From the NCBI GenBank assembly GCA_007120685.1, contig SKNG01000286.1, positions 1 through 8,845 of the forward strand: DNA of 8,845 bases. The letters are read 5' to 3'. Positions 1 to 6,939 of this stretch are shown here, one piece after another (positions within the stretch are counted from its first letter, which is position 1; each line of letters opens with the position of its first letter). Made by a program: the position numbers and the translations under genes. The notes under the pieces are model-generated. The model was not told the DNA's origin, searched no databases, and saw only the letters and a program-made list of their open reading frames with translations. The stretch comes from Paracoccaceae bacterium. GTDB lineage: Bacteria > Pseudomonadota > Alphaproteobacteria > Rhodobacterales > Rhodobacteraceae.

Positions 1-926
1 ATGTTCTGCACCGGGCGGGGCGAGGGGACGAGGATATTGCGCGCGCCGATCTCGAAAAAACTCATCAGGTTCGCGGTGAAGGCGAAGATGTGATAGAGCG
101 GCAGCGCGGTCAGCACGCAATCCTGCCCGCTCATGTGCGACCGGCCCATGGCCAGCACCTGCTGCAGATTGGCCAGGATGTTGCCATGGCTGAGCATGGC
201 GCCCTTGGCCACCCCTGTGGTGCCGCCGGTATATTGCAGCATGGCCAGATCATCGGGCCGCAGATCCTGCCACCATGGCGCCGGATCCGCCCCGGTGGCG
301 CGGCCCCTGGCCAGCGCCTCGCGCAGCCGCAGCACCGGGATTTCCAGCGGCGGGACGGGGGGCAGGGTGCGGCTCCAGACCTTCTGGACGCCGCGCACGA
401 TGGCCTGAGGGATGCGGGGGAAAAGTTCGGGCACGCCGGCCAGCACCACATGCCGGATGCCGGTCTGGGGGATCACCTGCGCCAGCTTGTCGGCGAAGAT
501 GTCGCAGATCACCAGCACCTCGACCCCGGCGTCGTTGAACTGATGGATCATCTCGCGCGGGGTATAAAGCGGGTTGGTGTTGACCAGCACCGCGCCGGCC
601 TTGAAGGCGCCGAAGGCTGCCACCGGATAGGCCAGCCCGTTGGGCAGCTGCACCGCCACCCGCGCCCCGCGCCGGATGCCGCATTCGTGGTGCAGGAAGG
701 CGGCAAAGGCATCCGACAACGCATCGACGCGGGCATAGCCGAGGCTGCCGTTCATGCCGTTGGGCACCACGCAGGTGAAGGCGGTCTTACGCGCATGCTG
801 GGCGCAGGCGGTGTGGATCAGATGCGCAAGGCTCTGATGCGCTGATGGCGGCAGGTCGGCCGGGACGGCGGTGCCGTAGCTGTCGATCCACGGCCGCGCT
901 GGCGCCGCGCTGGTGTTGCTGCTCAC
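1..926 (-). CDS. fadD: Long-chain fatty acid-CoA ligase (FadD-like), N-terminal part, cut by window edge
   Basis: The first 308 codons of an AMP-forming acyl-CoA synthetase are present; the gene continues past position 1. The family activates fatty acids through an acyl-adenylate to acyl-CoA at the cytoplasmic membrane for beta-oxidation or lipid synthesis. The N-terminus has RPWIDSY at residues 11-17, typical of FadD. The adenylation core follows, with ARVAVQLPNG near 88-97 and the AMP-binding P-loop signature YTGGTTGVAKGAMLSHGN at 232-249. PLYHIFAF at 276-283 is also family-typical. The C-terminal lid domain lies outside the window (FadD is usually about 550-560 aa). The start is a GTG, chosen because GGGAGGG sits 9 nt upstream and because the N-terminus then matches the family. 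The gene lies downstream of hutC on the same strand across a 193-nt gap, so co-transcription with hutFC is possible but unproven. Chain-length specificity cannot be read from this; family assignment is firm. Confidence 0.9.
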   Translation of the reverse strand, partial: MSSNTSAAPARPWIDSYGTAVPADLPPSAHQSLAHLIHTACAQHARKTAFTCVVPNGMNGSLGYARVDALSDAFAAFLHHECGIRRGARVAVQLPNGLAYPVAAFGAFKAGAVLVNTNPLYTPREMIHQFNDAGVEVLVICDIFADKLAQVIPQTGIRHVVLAGVPELFPRIPQAIVRGVQKVWSRTLPPVPPLEIPVLRLREALARGRATGADPAPWWQDLRPDDLAMLQYTGGTTGVAKGAMLSHGNILANLQQVLAMGRSHMSGQDCVLTALPLYHIFAFTANLMSFFEIGARNILVPSPRPVQN

Positions 927-1119
927 GATTTCCGACCCTCCCGCCGTGCCGACCCGTCCCCGCGGGCAGTGTTATCCCTAATCAACTCTTCCGGCCTGCT
1001 CAACACGCTTGATGCCCTCACCGACAGGAGCGTGAAGCCTCCAGCGGCCCGGTCCTTTCGATCTGCGCCGGCGTTCCTGTGTCGTCCCGGTCGATCAAGG
1101 CGTAGCGACCAGCCAGCCC
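927..1119 (-). other. Gap between hutC stop and acyl-CoA ligase start; no gene seen
   Basis: This 193-nt stretch contains no convincing coding sequence on either strand. It is somewhat richer in A/T than its surroundings near 971-1010. There, minus-strand TTGAGC (998-1003) and GATAAC (971-976) look loosely like promoter boxes but are 21 nt apart, too far for a good sigma-70 site. I see no strong hairpin with a U-tract after hutC. The region may hold a weak independent promoter for the ligase gene, or may simply be operon leader. Confidence 0.35.
936..942 (-). promoter_or_regulatory. Shine-Dalgarno for the GTG start of the acyl-CoA ligase
   Basis: GGGAGGG on the minus strand ends 9 nt before the GTG at 926-924. 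No ATG gives a family-like N-terminus in this frame, so this site decides the start. Confidence 0.6.
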
Positions 1120-1830
1120 TCAGAACGACAGGCCCAGCCGGTAGCCCGGGGCGAAATGCTGCGTGACCAGCGTCACCGGAGCCTCATTCAGCCAGGTCAG
1201 CCGCTCCATGGTGAACAGCGCGGTGCCGGGGAGGCAATCCATCGCTGCGGCGGTCGCCTCATCCGCGGCCCCGGCGCCCAGCACCAGTTCGCCATGCGTG
1301 AAAGGCACATGCTGGACCAGCCAGGAATTGGCGTCGATCCGCGCCAGATCGACCCCCAGGATCGCCGGCACCGCGTCCGGGTTGATCCAGCGATCCTCGT
1401 GCACATAGGGCCTGTCGTCGATCAGATGCAGGGCGCGCAGATGCAGCAGCGGGGTATCGGGCGGCAGGCTCAGTCGGGCCTGCACCGCCGCCGGCCCGGG
1501 CGCCAGATGGCGGGACAGCAGCCGGTAGCCATGACTGCCGCCGCGCGCCTCTACCTCCTGGCGGATCACCGGGATCGGCAGGATCGCCTTGCGCAGCGGG
1601 GTCTGCATGACCCGCGTGCCGCCCTTGCGGCGGCGGTCCAGATAGCCAGCCCCGGCCAGATCGCGCAGCGCCCTGTTGACGGTGGTGCGCGCGCAGCCCA
1701 GTTCGGCGGCCAGATCGGCCTCGTTGGGGATCAGCGCGCCCGGCGGCCATTCGCGCGCCCGGATGCGGCGCAGGGCCTCGTCGCGCACCGCCTGCCAGCC
1801 CAGGGCGCCGCCGCGCCGCTCAGATGGCAT
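1120..1830 (-). CDS. hutC: Histidine utilization repressor HutC (GntR family, UTRA domain)
   Basis: This encodes a 236-aa transcription factor of the HutC subfamily of GntR regulators, normally a cytoplasmic repressor of hut genes whose inducer is urocanate. Residues 9-73 form the winged helix-turn-helix. PNEADLAAELGCARTTVNRA (35-54) contains the recognition helix, and RRKGGTRV (67-74) is the wing. Residues about 90-230 match a UTRA ligand-binding domain, with YVHEDRWINP at 142-151 and HFAPGYRL near the C-terminus at 225-232. The frame is open to 1956, but the ATG at 1830 is preferred. It overlaps the hutF stop by 11 nt, has GGAG 10 nt upstream, and gives the usual HutC length and N-terminus. 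The overlap implies translational coupling with hutF. HutC probably autoregulates and controls the divergent hutIHGU unit. The family call is firm; the inducer and targets are inferred from context. Confidence 0.93.
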   Translation of the reverse strand: MPSERRGGALGWQAVRDEALRRIRAREWPPGALIPNEADLAAELGCARTTVNRALRDLAGAGYLDRRRKGGTRVMQTPLRKAILPIPVIRQEVEARGGSHGYRLLSRHLAPGPAAVQARLSLPPDTPLLHLRALHLIDDRPYVHEDRWINPDAVPAILGVDLARIDANSWLVQHVPFTHGELVLGAGAADEATAAAMDCLPGTALFTMERLTWLNEAPVTLVTQHFAPGYRLGLSF

Positions 1831-3193
1831 CGCCGAGCCGCTCCAGAACCGCCCTGTAGGCGGTGGTGATCGTCTCTCGCGCATGGTGGTGACCGTCTCG
1901 CACCAGATGCCGCCCGGCAGACCAGACCTCGGCCACCATCCGGTCATCGCCGGCAAAGATCCAGGCGTCCAGCACCCAATCGCCCTGCCGCCCGGCCAGA
2001 TCGACCGCGCTGCCGTCCAGCGCCAGCAGGTCTGCCCACATCCCCGGTGCGATGACCCCGGCCGCGCGCCCCGCCGCCTGCGCGCCGCCCCGCACCGCGC
2101 CCTCGAACAGCACCCGGCCGGTGGAACGCTCCGCGCTGGCCAGCGCCGCGCGCGAGCGGTCGCGCAGCCGCTGCGAATACTCCAATGTGCGCAGTTCTTC
2201 CGACAGCGCGATGCGGATGTTGCTGTCCGACCCCACGCCGAATGCGCCCCCCGCGCCCAGCCAGCGCACCCCGTCGAAGATCCCGTCGCCCAGTGAGGAT
2301 TCGGTGATCGGGCACAGCCCCGCCACGGCGCCGGTGGCGGCCAGCGCCAGCGTCTCGTCCGGTTCCATCTGGGTGCAGTGGATCAGGCACCAGCGCTGGT
2401 CAACCGCGGCATTCTCCAGCAGCCAGCGCACGGGGCGGGCACCCCATGCCGCCTGCACCTCCTCCACCTCGGCCATCTGCTCGGCCAGATGCATGTGCAC
2501 CGGCCCGTCGCCCGCTTCAGCCCCAAGCACCAGCGCCGCCGCCAGCCCTTGCGGCGAGACCGCGCGCAGACTGTGCGGCGCCACCCCCAGAATCGTGTCC
2601 GCCGGCAGCCCCTTCAGCGCGGCGCGCGATGCCGTCAGCAACCGGGCAAACCGGTCGGGGTCATTGCCGAAGCGTAGCTGCCCCGGCCCCAGCGCGCGCC
2701 CGTCGCAGCCGCCGAACTGATAGAGCACCGGCAGCAGGGTCAGCCCGATACCCGTCTGATCCGCCGCCGCCGCGATCCGCGCGGCCATTTCCGCCAGATC
2801 ATCATGGGGCACCCCGCCGGGCTGGTGGTGAAGGTAGTGGAATTCGACATTGCAGGCATAGCCCGCCTCCAGCATCTGCATCTGCACGAAGGCGGCGATG
2901 GCCTGCACATCCTCTGGCGTCAGCCGGTCCAGAAAGCGGAACATCAACTGCCGCCAGGTCCAGAACGTGTCACGCGGGTCGGGCCCCCGGCGCTCGGTCA
3001 GCCCAGCCATGGCGCGCTGAAAGGCGTGGCTGTGCAGATTGGCGGGCGCCGGCAGCAGGATGTCCAGCCGCTGGCCGGCAGGCGCCGCGCCGGGCGTCAC
3101 CAAGGCAATCCGCCCGTCCGCGCCGAGCTCGACCCGCACATCGCGCGCCCAACCACCCGGCAGCAGCGCCTGTGTCGCGAACAGTACCGCCAT
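1820..3193 (-). CDS. hutF: Formimidoylglutamate deiminase (HutF)
   Basis: This is a 457-aa amidohydrolase-superfamily enzyme that converts N-formimino-L-glutamate plus water to N-formyl-L-glutamate and ammonia, the fourth step of the five-step histidine pathway. The barrel metal-site residues are visible: H54 and H56 in NLHSHAFQRAM (52-62), H207 in VAPHS, H235 with E238 in HMHLAEQ (233-239), H272 in CLIHCTQM, and D323 in GSDSNIRI (321-328). These match the zinc and catalytic positions I recall for Pseudomonas HutF, shifted by about three residues. Length and termini are normal for the family. It is the first gene of the minus-strand unit and overlaps hutC. Its presence with hutG fixes the pathway variant: no formiminoglutamase is needed. 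Immediately upstream of its ATG is a run of nine G (minus strand) instead of a standard Shine-Dalgarno. The related guanine or S-adenosylhomocysteine deaminases are excluded by the specific NLHSHAFQR motif and by the context. Confidence 0.96.
   Translation of the reverse strand: MAVLFATQALLPGGWARDVRVELGADGRIALVTPGAAPAGQRLDILLPAPANLHSHAFQRAMAGLTERRGPDPRDTFWTWRQLMFRFLDRLTPEDVQAIAAFVQMQMLEAGYACNVEFHYLHHQPGGVPHDDLAEMAARIAAAADQTGIGLTLLPVLYQFGGCDGRALGPGQLRFGNDPDRFARLLTASRAALKGLPADTILGVAPHSLRAVSPQGLAAALVLGAEAGDGPVHMHLAEQMAEVEEVQAAWGARPVRWLLENAAVDQRWCLIHCTQMEPDETLALAATGAVAGLCPITESSLGDGIFDGVRWLGAGGAFGVGSDSNIRIALSEELRTLEYSQRLRDRSRAALASAERSTGRVLFEGAVRGGAQAAGRAAGVIAPGMWADLLALDGSAVDLAGRQGDWVLDAWIFAGDDRMVAEVWSAGRHLVRDGHHHARETITTAYRAVLERLGDAI
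1841..1844 (-). promoter_or_regulatory. Shine-Dalgarno for hutC, inside hutF
   Basis: GGAG on the minus strand lies 10 nt before the ATG at 1830, within the last codons of hutF. It supports the shorter HutC start over the upstream in-frame ATG at 1956. Confidence 0.5.
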
Positions 3194-3195
3194 GG

Positions 3196-3204
3196 CCCCC
3201 CCCC
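3196..3204. repeat. Homopolymer run (C9 on plus, G9 on minus) before hutF start
   Basis: Nine consecutive C on the plus strand read as nine G in the hutF transcript, ending 2 nt before its ATG. This run occupies the place of the Shine-Dalgarno and is the only G-rich stretch there. Such tracts can change length by slippage; here a change would alter only spacing, not reading frame. Confidence 0.6.
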
Positions 3205-3213
3205 AGTTTTCGG

Positions 3214-3231
3214 AAATCTGTTGACAGGTTT
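3214..3231. promoter_or_regulatory. Imperfect palindrome, candidate HutC operator
   Basis: AAATCTGTTGACAGGTTT has 8-nt arms with seven of eight pairs complementary around a central TG. It covers the -35 box of the candidate hutI promoter. GntR-family dimers bind palindromes of this size. I did not match it to a verified HutC consensus, so the assignment rests on position and symmetry. Confidence 0.4.
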
Positions 3232-3251
3232 ATTATGTGCACTCATATTAT
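3221..3251 (+). promoter_or_regulatory. Candidate sigma-70-type promoter for hutIHGU
   Basis: A consensus -35 box TTGACA occupies 3221-3226. Possible -10 boxes are CATATT at 3244-3249 (17-nt spacer, 4/6) or TATTAT at 3246-3251 (19-nt spacer, 5/6). Transcription would start roughly 45-50 nt before the hutI ATG. A second TTGACA at 3266-3271 has no A/T-rich -10 downstream. Confidence 0.5.
3231..3250. promoter_or_regulatory. Second imperfect palindrome over both -10 boxes
   Basis: A 20-bp stretch has arms TATG (3234-3237) and CATA (3244-3247) around TGCACT, extended outward by matching TA/TA. Seven of ten pairs match. It overlaps the -10 regions of both candidate promoters and directly abuts the palindrome at 3214-3231, so it is an alternative or additional operator. 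Confidence 0.3.
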
Positions 3252-3272
3252 CGCAGCTTTCGGTTTTGACAA
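3245..3272 (-). promoter_or_regulatory. Candidate promoter for hutFC
   Basis: On the minus strand TTGTCA (3272-3267, 5/6 to the -35 consensus) is followed after 16 nt by TAATAT (3250-3245, 4/6). The -10 overlaps that of the opposite promoter, so the two divergent promoters would be face to face and could be blocked by one repressor. Confidence 0.4.
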
Positions 3273-3305
3273 GCCGATTCCACCCCCAGCACGGGCAGGG
3301 TCAGG

Positions 3306-4502
3306 ATGGATCAGGCGCTTCTTTGCAACGCGCGTCTCGCCACCATGGCGGGCCCCGGCTACGGGCTGGTCGAGCGCGGCGCGCTGGCGCTGGGCGGCGG
3401 GCGCATCCTCTGGGCAGGGCCGCTGGACGACCTGCCGCCAGAGCACGCCGCCCTTCCCAGGCATGACATGGGCGGGCGGCTGATCACGCCCGCGCCCATC
3501 GACTGCCACACGCATCTGGTCCATGGCGGCGACCGCGCGCGCGAGTTCGAGCTACGCCTGCAGGGCGCCAGCTATGCCGAGATCGCCCGCGCCGGCGGCG
3601 GTATCCTGTCCACCGTCGCCGCCACCCGCGCGGCCAGCGAAGATGCGTTGGTCGCCAGCGCCCTGCCCCGGCTTGACGCCCTGCTGGCCGAGGGCGTGGC
3701 AACGGTCGAGGTGAAATCCGGCTACGGGCTGGACCGGGAGAGCGAATTGCGCATGCTCCGCGCCGCCCGCCGGCTGGCCACCCTGCGGCCGGTGCGCATC
3801 CTCACCACCTATCTGGGCGCCCATGCCTGCCCGCCCGATACCGATGCCGACGTCTATATCGACGCCACCTGCATCCCCAGCCTGCACGCCGCCCATGCCG
3901 AAGGGCTGGTCGACGCCGTGGACGGATTTTGCGAGGGCATCGCCTTCACCCCTGCCCAGATCGCCCGCGTCTTCGATGCCTCCCGCGCGCTGGGCCTGCC
4001 GGTGAAACTGCACGCCGAACAACTGACCCATACCGGCGGCACGGCCCTTGCCGCCCGCTACAACGCGCTCTCCGCCGACCATGTGGAATACGCCACCGAC
4101 GAGGACGCCCGCGCCCTTGCCGCCGCCGGCACTGTAGCTGTCCTCTTGCCCGGCGCCTTCTACACCTTGCACGAAACCCAGGCGCCCCCCATCGCCGCCT
4201 TCCGCGCCCAGGGCGTGGCGATGGCGCTGGCCAGTGACTGCAACCCGGGCTCCTCGCCGCTGACCTCGCTCCTGCTGGCGATGAACATGGGCTGCACCCT
4301 CTTCCGCCTGACGCCCGAGGAGGCCCTGCGCGGGGTCACGGTCCATGCCGCCGCCGCGCTGGGCCTGACCGACTGCGGGCGCCTTGCCCCGGGGCTGCGC
4401 GCCGATCTGGCGGTCTGGGACGTGGCCAACCCCGCCGAACTCGCCTGGCGCATCGGCTTCAACCCGCTTCACCAACGCTGGCTGGAAGGTGCCCCATGCT
4501 GA
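3306..4502 (+). CDS. hutI: Imidazolonepropionase (HutI)
   Basis: This 398-aa metal-dependent amidohydrolase hydrolyses 4-imidazolone-5-propanoate to N-formimino-L-glutamate, the third step of histidine breakdown. Visible motifs are IDCHTHLVHGG (65-75) with metal ligands H68 and H70, VEVKSGYGL (134-142) with the substrate-site Lys/Tyr region, LHAEQLTHTGG (235-245) with H236 and E238, SADHVEYA with H259, and ASDCNPGSSP (309-318) with metal ligand D311. The loop usually written PGLID reads PAPID here, a mild departure. Length is normal (about 400 aa). The ATG is preceded by AGGG at 3297-3300, 5 nt away. It is the first gene of the plus-strand operon, and its last codons overlap the hutH start. 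All key residues are intact, so it should be active. Confidence 0.97.
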   Translation: MDQALLCNARLATMAGPGYGLVERGALALGGGRILWAGPLDDLPPEHAALPRHDMGGRLITPAPIDCHTHLVHGGDRAREFELRLQGASYAEIARAGGGILSTVAATRAASEDALVASALPRLDALLAEGVATVEVKSGYGLDRESELRMLRAARRLATLRPVRILTTYLGAHACPPDTDADVYIDATCIPSLHAAHAEGLVDAVDGFCEGIAFTPAQIARVFDASRALGLPVKLHAEQLTHTGGTALAARYNALSADHVEYATDEDARALAAAGTVAVLLPGAFYTLHETQAPPIAAFRAQGVAMALASDCNPGSSPLTSLLLAMNMGCTLFRLTPEEALRGVTVHAAAALGLTDCGRLAPGLRADLAVWDVANPAELAWRIGFNPLHQRWLEGAPC

Positions 4503-6013
4503 CCCTCACCCCCGGCACCACGCCCCTTGCCCAGCTTGAAACCCTCTGGCGCGATGGGCTCCCCGCCAGGCTGGACCCCACCACCGCCGCCCCCATCGCG
4601 GCAGCGGCGGAACAGGTGCGCAAGGCGGCCGAAGGCGCCGCGGCGGTCTATGGCGTCAACACCGGCTTCGGCAAGCTCGCTTCGGTCAAGATCGCGCCCG
4701 AAGATACCGAGACCCTGCAGCGCAACCTGATCCTCAGCCATTCCTGCGGCCTGGGCGAGGCGCTGGATATCCCCGCCACCCGCCTGATGATGGCGCTGAA
4801 ACTCCTCAGCCTCGGCCGCGGCGCCTCGGGCGTGCAGCCGATCACCGTGGCGCTGATCGAAGGGATGCTGGAACGCGGCGTCACCCCGGTGATCCCGGTG
4901 CAAGGCTCGGTCGGCGCCTCGGGCGACCTCGCACCGCTCGCGCATATGACAGCTGTGATGATCGGCGCGGGCGAGGCGGTGCTGAACGGCGAAACCCTGC
5001 CCGGTGCCGCGGCGCTGGAAAAGGCCGGCCTCTCCCCCGCCAACCTGGGCCCGAAAGAAGGTCTCGCGCTGATCAACGGCACGCAATTCTCCACCGCCCT
5101 GGCGCTGGCGGGGCTTTTCGACGCCTGGCGGCTGGCGCGCGAAAGCCTGGTCATCGCCTGCCTGTCCACCGACGCCATCATGGGCTCCACCGCCCCCCTG
5201 CAACCCGAAATCCACGTCCTGCGCGGCCATCGCGGCCAGATCGAGGCGGCAGCGGCCATGCGCGCCCTGATGGCGGGCTCGGCAATCCGCGAAAGCCACC
5301 GCGAGGGCGATACCCGCGTGCAGGACCCCTATTGCATCCGCTGCGCGCCCCAGGTGCTGGGTGCGGCGCTGGACCTTCTGCGCTTTGCCGCCACCACGCT
5401 GGAAACCGAAGCCAACGCCGTCACCGACAACCCGCTTGTCACCGCCGCCGGCATCATCTCGGGCGGCAATTTCCACGCCGAACCGGTTGCCTTCGCCGCC
5501 GATATCATCGCGCTGGCGCTGGCCGAAATCGGCGCCATCGCCCAGCGCCGCGTCGCGCTGATGGTCGATCCCACGCTCAGCTTCGACCTGCCGCCCTTCC
5601 TGACCCCCGATCCCGGTCTCAACTCCGGCCTGATGATCGCCGAGGTCACGACGGCGGCGCTGATGAGCGAGAACAAGCACCTCGCCAACCCCTGCAGCAC
5701 CGACAGCACCCCCACCTCGGCCAATCAGGAAGACCATGTCTCCATGGCCGCTCATGGCGCGCGCCGCCTGCACCGCATGACCGCCAACCTCGCCCCTATC
5801 CTCGGCGTCGAGGCGCTCTGCGCCGCCCAGGGCATCACCTTCCGCGCGCCGCTGACCACCTCGCCGCGCCTGCAGCAGGCCATCACTACCATCCACACGG
5901 CCAGCCCGCCCCTGCAGGCCGACCGCTACCTCGCCCCCGATCTCCGCGCCGCGGCCGCCCTCACCCTCGCCGGCCAACTGGCCCGCGACACCGACCTGGA
6001 CCTGCCCCTGTGA
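4496..6013 (+). CDS. hutH: Histidine ammonia-lyase (HutH, histidase)
   Basis: This 505-aa enzyme removes ammonia from L-histidine to give urocanate, the committing step. It belongs to the aromatic amino acid lyase family, cytoplasmic homotetramers with a self-made MIO cofactor. The MIO tripeptide A141-S142-G143 sits in GSVGASGDLAPLAH (137-150). Y52 of VYGVNTGFGK (51-60) is the expected catalytic tyrosine. NGTQFS (194-199), QDPYCIRCAPQV (276-287), ISGGNFHAEP (321-330) and ANQEDHVSM (409-417, with E412) complete the active site. Numbering is about one to two residues below Pseudomonas putida histidase, and length is typical. The ATG at 4496 overlaps the hutI stop within ATGCTGA and has GGAAGG 6 nt upstream, suggesting translational coupling. 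The histidase assignment over phenylalanine/tyrosine lyases rests on the hut context and overall similarity. Confidence 0.97.
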   Translation: MLTLTPGTTPLAQLETLWRDGLPARLDPTTAAPIAAAAEQVRKAAEGAAAVYGVNTGFGKLASVKIAPEDTETLQRNLILSHSCGLGEALDIPATRLMMALKLLSLGRGASGVQPITVALIEGMLERGVTPVIPVQGSVGASGDLAPLAHMTAVMIGAGEAVLNGETLPGAAALEKAGLSPANLGPKEGLALINGTQFSTALALAGLFDAWRLARESLVIACLSTDAIMGSTAPLQPEIHVLRGHRGQIEAAAAMRALMAGSAIRESHREGDTRVQDPYCIRCAPQVLGAALDLLRFAATTLETEANAVTDNPLVTAAGIISGGNFHAEPVAFAADIIALALAEIGAIAQRRVALMVDPTLSFDLPPFLTPDPGLNSGLMIAEVTTAALMSENKHLANPCSTDSTPTSANQEDHVSMAAHGARRLHRMTANLAPILGVEALCAAQGITFRAPLTTSPRLQQAITTIHTASPPLQADRYLAPDLRAAAALTLAGQLARDTDLDLPL

Positions 6014-6030
6014 GGCCCTTGTCCCTCTTT

Positions 6031-6117
6031 GCTCCTCAAATATCCCGGGGGGAGTCCGCGCCAGCGGACGGGGGGCAGCGCCCCCCAAGCAAATGCATCG
6101 CGTCGGGCGCAGCCCGG
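6031..6117 (+). repeat. REP-like dispersed intergenic element with consecutive hairpins, inside the hut operon
   Basis: Between hutH and hutG the gap opens to 130 nt and holds three stem-loops. The first has stem 6054-6059 / 6064-6069 (GTCCGC with GCGGAC, 4-nt loop). The second has stem 6070-6076 / 6080-6086 (GGGGGGC with GCCCCCC, 3-nt loop). The third has stem 6104-6108 / 6112-6116 (CGGGC with GCCCG, 3-nt loop). The lead-in CTCCTCAAATATCCCGGGG (6032-6050) followed by G-rich hairpins is a sequence style I recall as widespread between genes in Rhodobacteraceae genomes. That is memory, not a search result. With no U-tract it is more likely a repeat, RNA-stability or attenuation element than a full terminator, because hutG and hutU lie downstream. 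Confidence 0.65.
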
Positions 6118-6132
6118 CCACTTCTTCACCCC

Positions 6133-6136
6133 AAGG
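6133..6136 (+). promoter_or_regulatory. Shine-Dalgarno deciding the hutG start
   Basis: AAGG lies 7 nt before the ATG at 6144. The upstream in-frame ATG at 6093 lies within the hairpin repeat and would add 17 residues unlike the family, so 6144 is preferred. Confidence 0.55.
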
Positions 6137-6143
6137 CCCGTCC

Positions 6144-6938
6144 ATGACCCCGGTCGACATCACCCGCGGCGACAGCCCGCTGCTGCTGGGCATGCCCCAT
6201 ACCGGCACCTTCCTGCCGCCCGAAATCCACGCCCGCCTCAACCCCCGCGGCCGGCAACTCACCGACACCGACTGGCATATCGAACGGCTCTATTCCGACC
6301 TCATCCCCGGCGCCACCATCTTGCGCGCGACCTTCCATCGCTACGTCATCGACGCCAACCGCCCGCCCAGCGCCGAAAATCTCTACCCCGGCCAGAACAC
6401 CACCGGCCTGATCCCACTGACCGATTTCGACGGCGAAGCGATCTGGACCACCCCGCCAACCGACACCGACACGGCAGAGCGCCTCGCCGCCTTCCACCAC
6501 CCCTATCACGCCGCTATCGAAGCCGAACTCAACCGCATCCGCGCCCGCCACGGCGTCGCCATCCTCTACGACTGCCATTCGATCCGCGGCGATATCCCCT
6601 TCCTCTTCCACGGCCGCCTGCCGGACCTGAATGTCGGCACCGCCGACGGCGCCAGCTGCGATGCGCGCGTCACAGAGGCGGTGATGGACGTGGTCGAACG
6701 CGCCGAGGACTGCAGCCATGTCCTCAACGGCCGCTTCAAGGGCGGCTGGACCACCCGCCACTACGGCCGCCCCGCGCAGGGCATCCACGCCATCCAGATG
6801 GAACTTGCGCAATCCACCCATCTGGAAAGCGAATCCCCGCCCTTCGCCTATGACAGCGAAAAGGCCGCGCGCCTGCGCCCCCTCCTGGCCGAAATCCTGC
6901 AAACGCTGGCCGATCTGGCCCCCACGCTGCGAGGCTGA
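6144..6938 (+). CDS. hutG: N-formylglutamate deformylase (HutG)
   Basis: This 264-aa hydrolase of the N-formylglutamate amidohydrolase family cleaves N-formyl-L-glutamate to L-glutamate and formate, the last step of the five-step pathway. Conserved elements are MPHTGTFLP (17-25), TDTDWHIERLY (40-50), IDANRPP (69-75), ILYDCHSIRG (140-149, with D143 and H145 as likely metal or catalytic residues) and GRFKGGWTTRHYG (196-208). Length agrees with the family (about 260-270 aa). It is not the arginase-like formiminoglutamase that shares the HutG name in some bacteria: the manganese-binding aspartate motifs of that family are absent, and hutF is present. The start at 6144 matches the family N-terminus. 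hutU begins one base after its stop, so the two are tightly coupled. The gap upstream carries the hairpin repeat. Confidence 0.95.
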   Translation: MTPVDITRGDSPLLLGMPHTGTFLPPEIHARLNPRGRQLTDTDWHIERLYSDLIPGATILRATFHRYVIDANRPPSAENLYPGQNTTGLIPLTDFDGEAIWTTPPTDTDTAERLAAFHHPYHAAIEAELNRIRARHGVAILYDCHSIRGDIPFLFHGRLPDLNVGTADGASCDARVTEAVMDVVERAEDCSHVLNGRFKGGWTTRHYGRPAQGIHAIQMELAQSTHLESESPPFAYDSEKAARLRPLLAEILQTLADLAPTLRG

Positions 6939-6939
6939 C

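Larger units (their letters stand above)
3194..3305. promoter_or_regulatory. Divergent hutF / hutI control region
   Basis: This 112-nt gap separates the divergently transcribed hutFC and hutIHGU units. Its centre (about 3205-3275) is clearly more A/T-rich than the flanking genes and holds promoter-like boxes on both strands plus two imperfect palindromes. As the only shared upstream region of all hut genes in the window, it is the natural site for HutC control. Confidence 0.7.

Noticed and set aside
90..845. 251-codon open frame on the plus strand
   Set aside because: It is antisense to the acyl-CoA ligase, whose minus-strand frame shows an intact AMP-binding signature.
969..1166. 65-codon plus-strand frame in the gap beside hutC
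   Set aside because: It has no Shine-Dalgarno, runs into the antisense of hutC, and has no recognisable features.
1831..1956. N-terminal extension of HutC to the ATG at 1956
   Set aside because: The extra 42 residues lie entirely inside hutF, are unlike GntR regulators, and the ATG at 1830 has a better ribosome site and the expected length.
3266..3271. Second TTGACA as an additional -35 box for hutI
   Set aside because: The DNA 17 nt downstream is C/G-rich with no -10-like hexamer before the hutI ATG.
6093..6143. 17-residue N-terminal extension of HutG
   Set aside because: It is encoded by the hairpin repeat, lacks family similarity, and a better start with AAGG lies at 6144.
4469..6268. 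599-codon open frame on the minus strand opposite hutH and the start of hutG
   Set aside because: It is fully antisense to genes with clear family motifs, is low-complexity (Gly/Arg/Gln/His rich), and is explained by GC-rich third codon positions.
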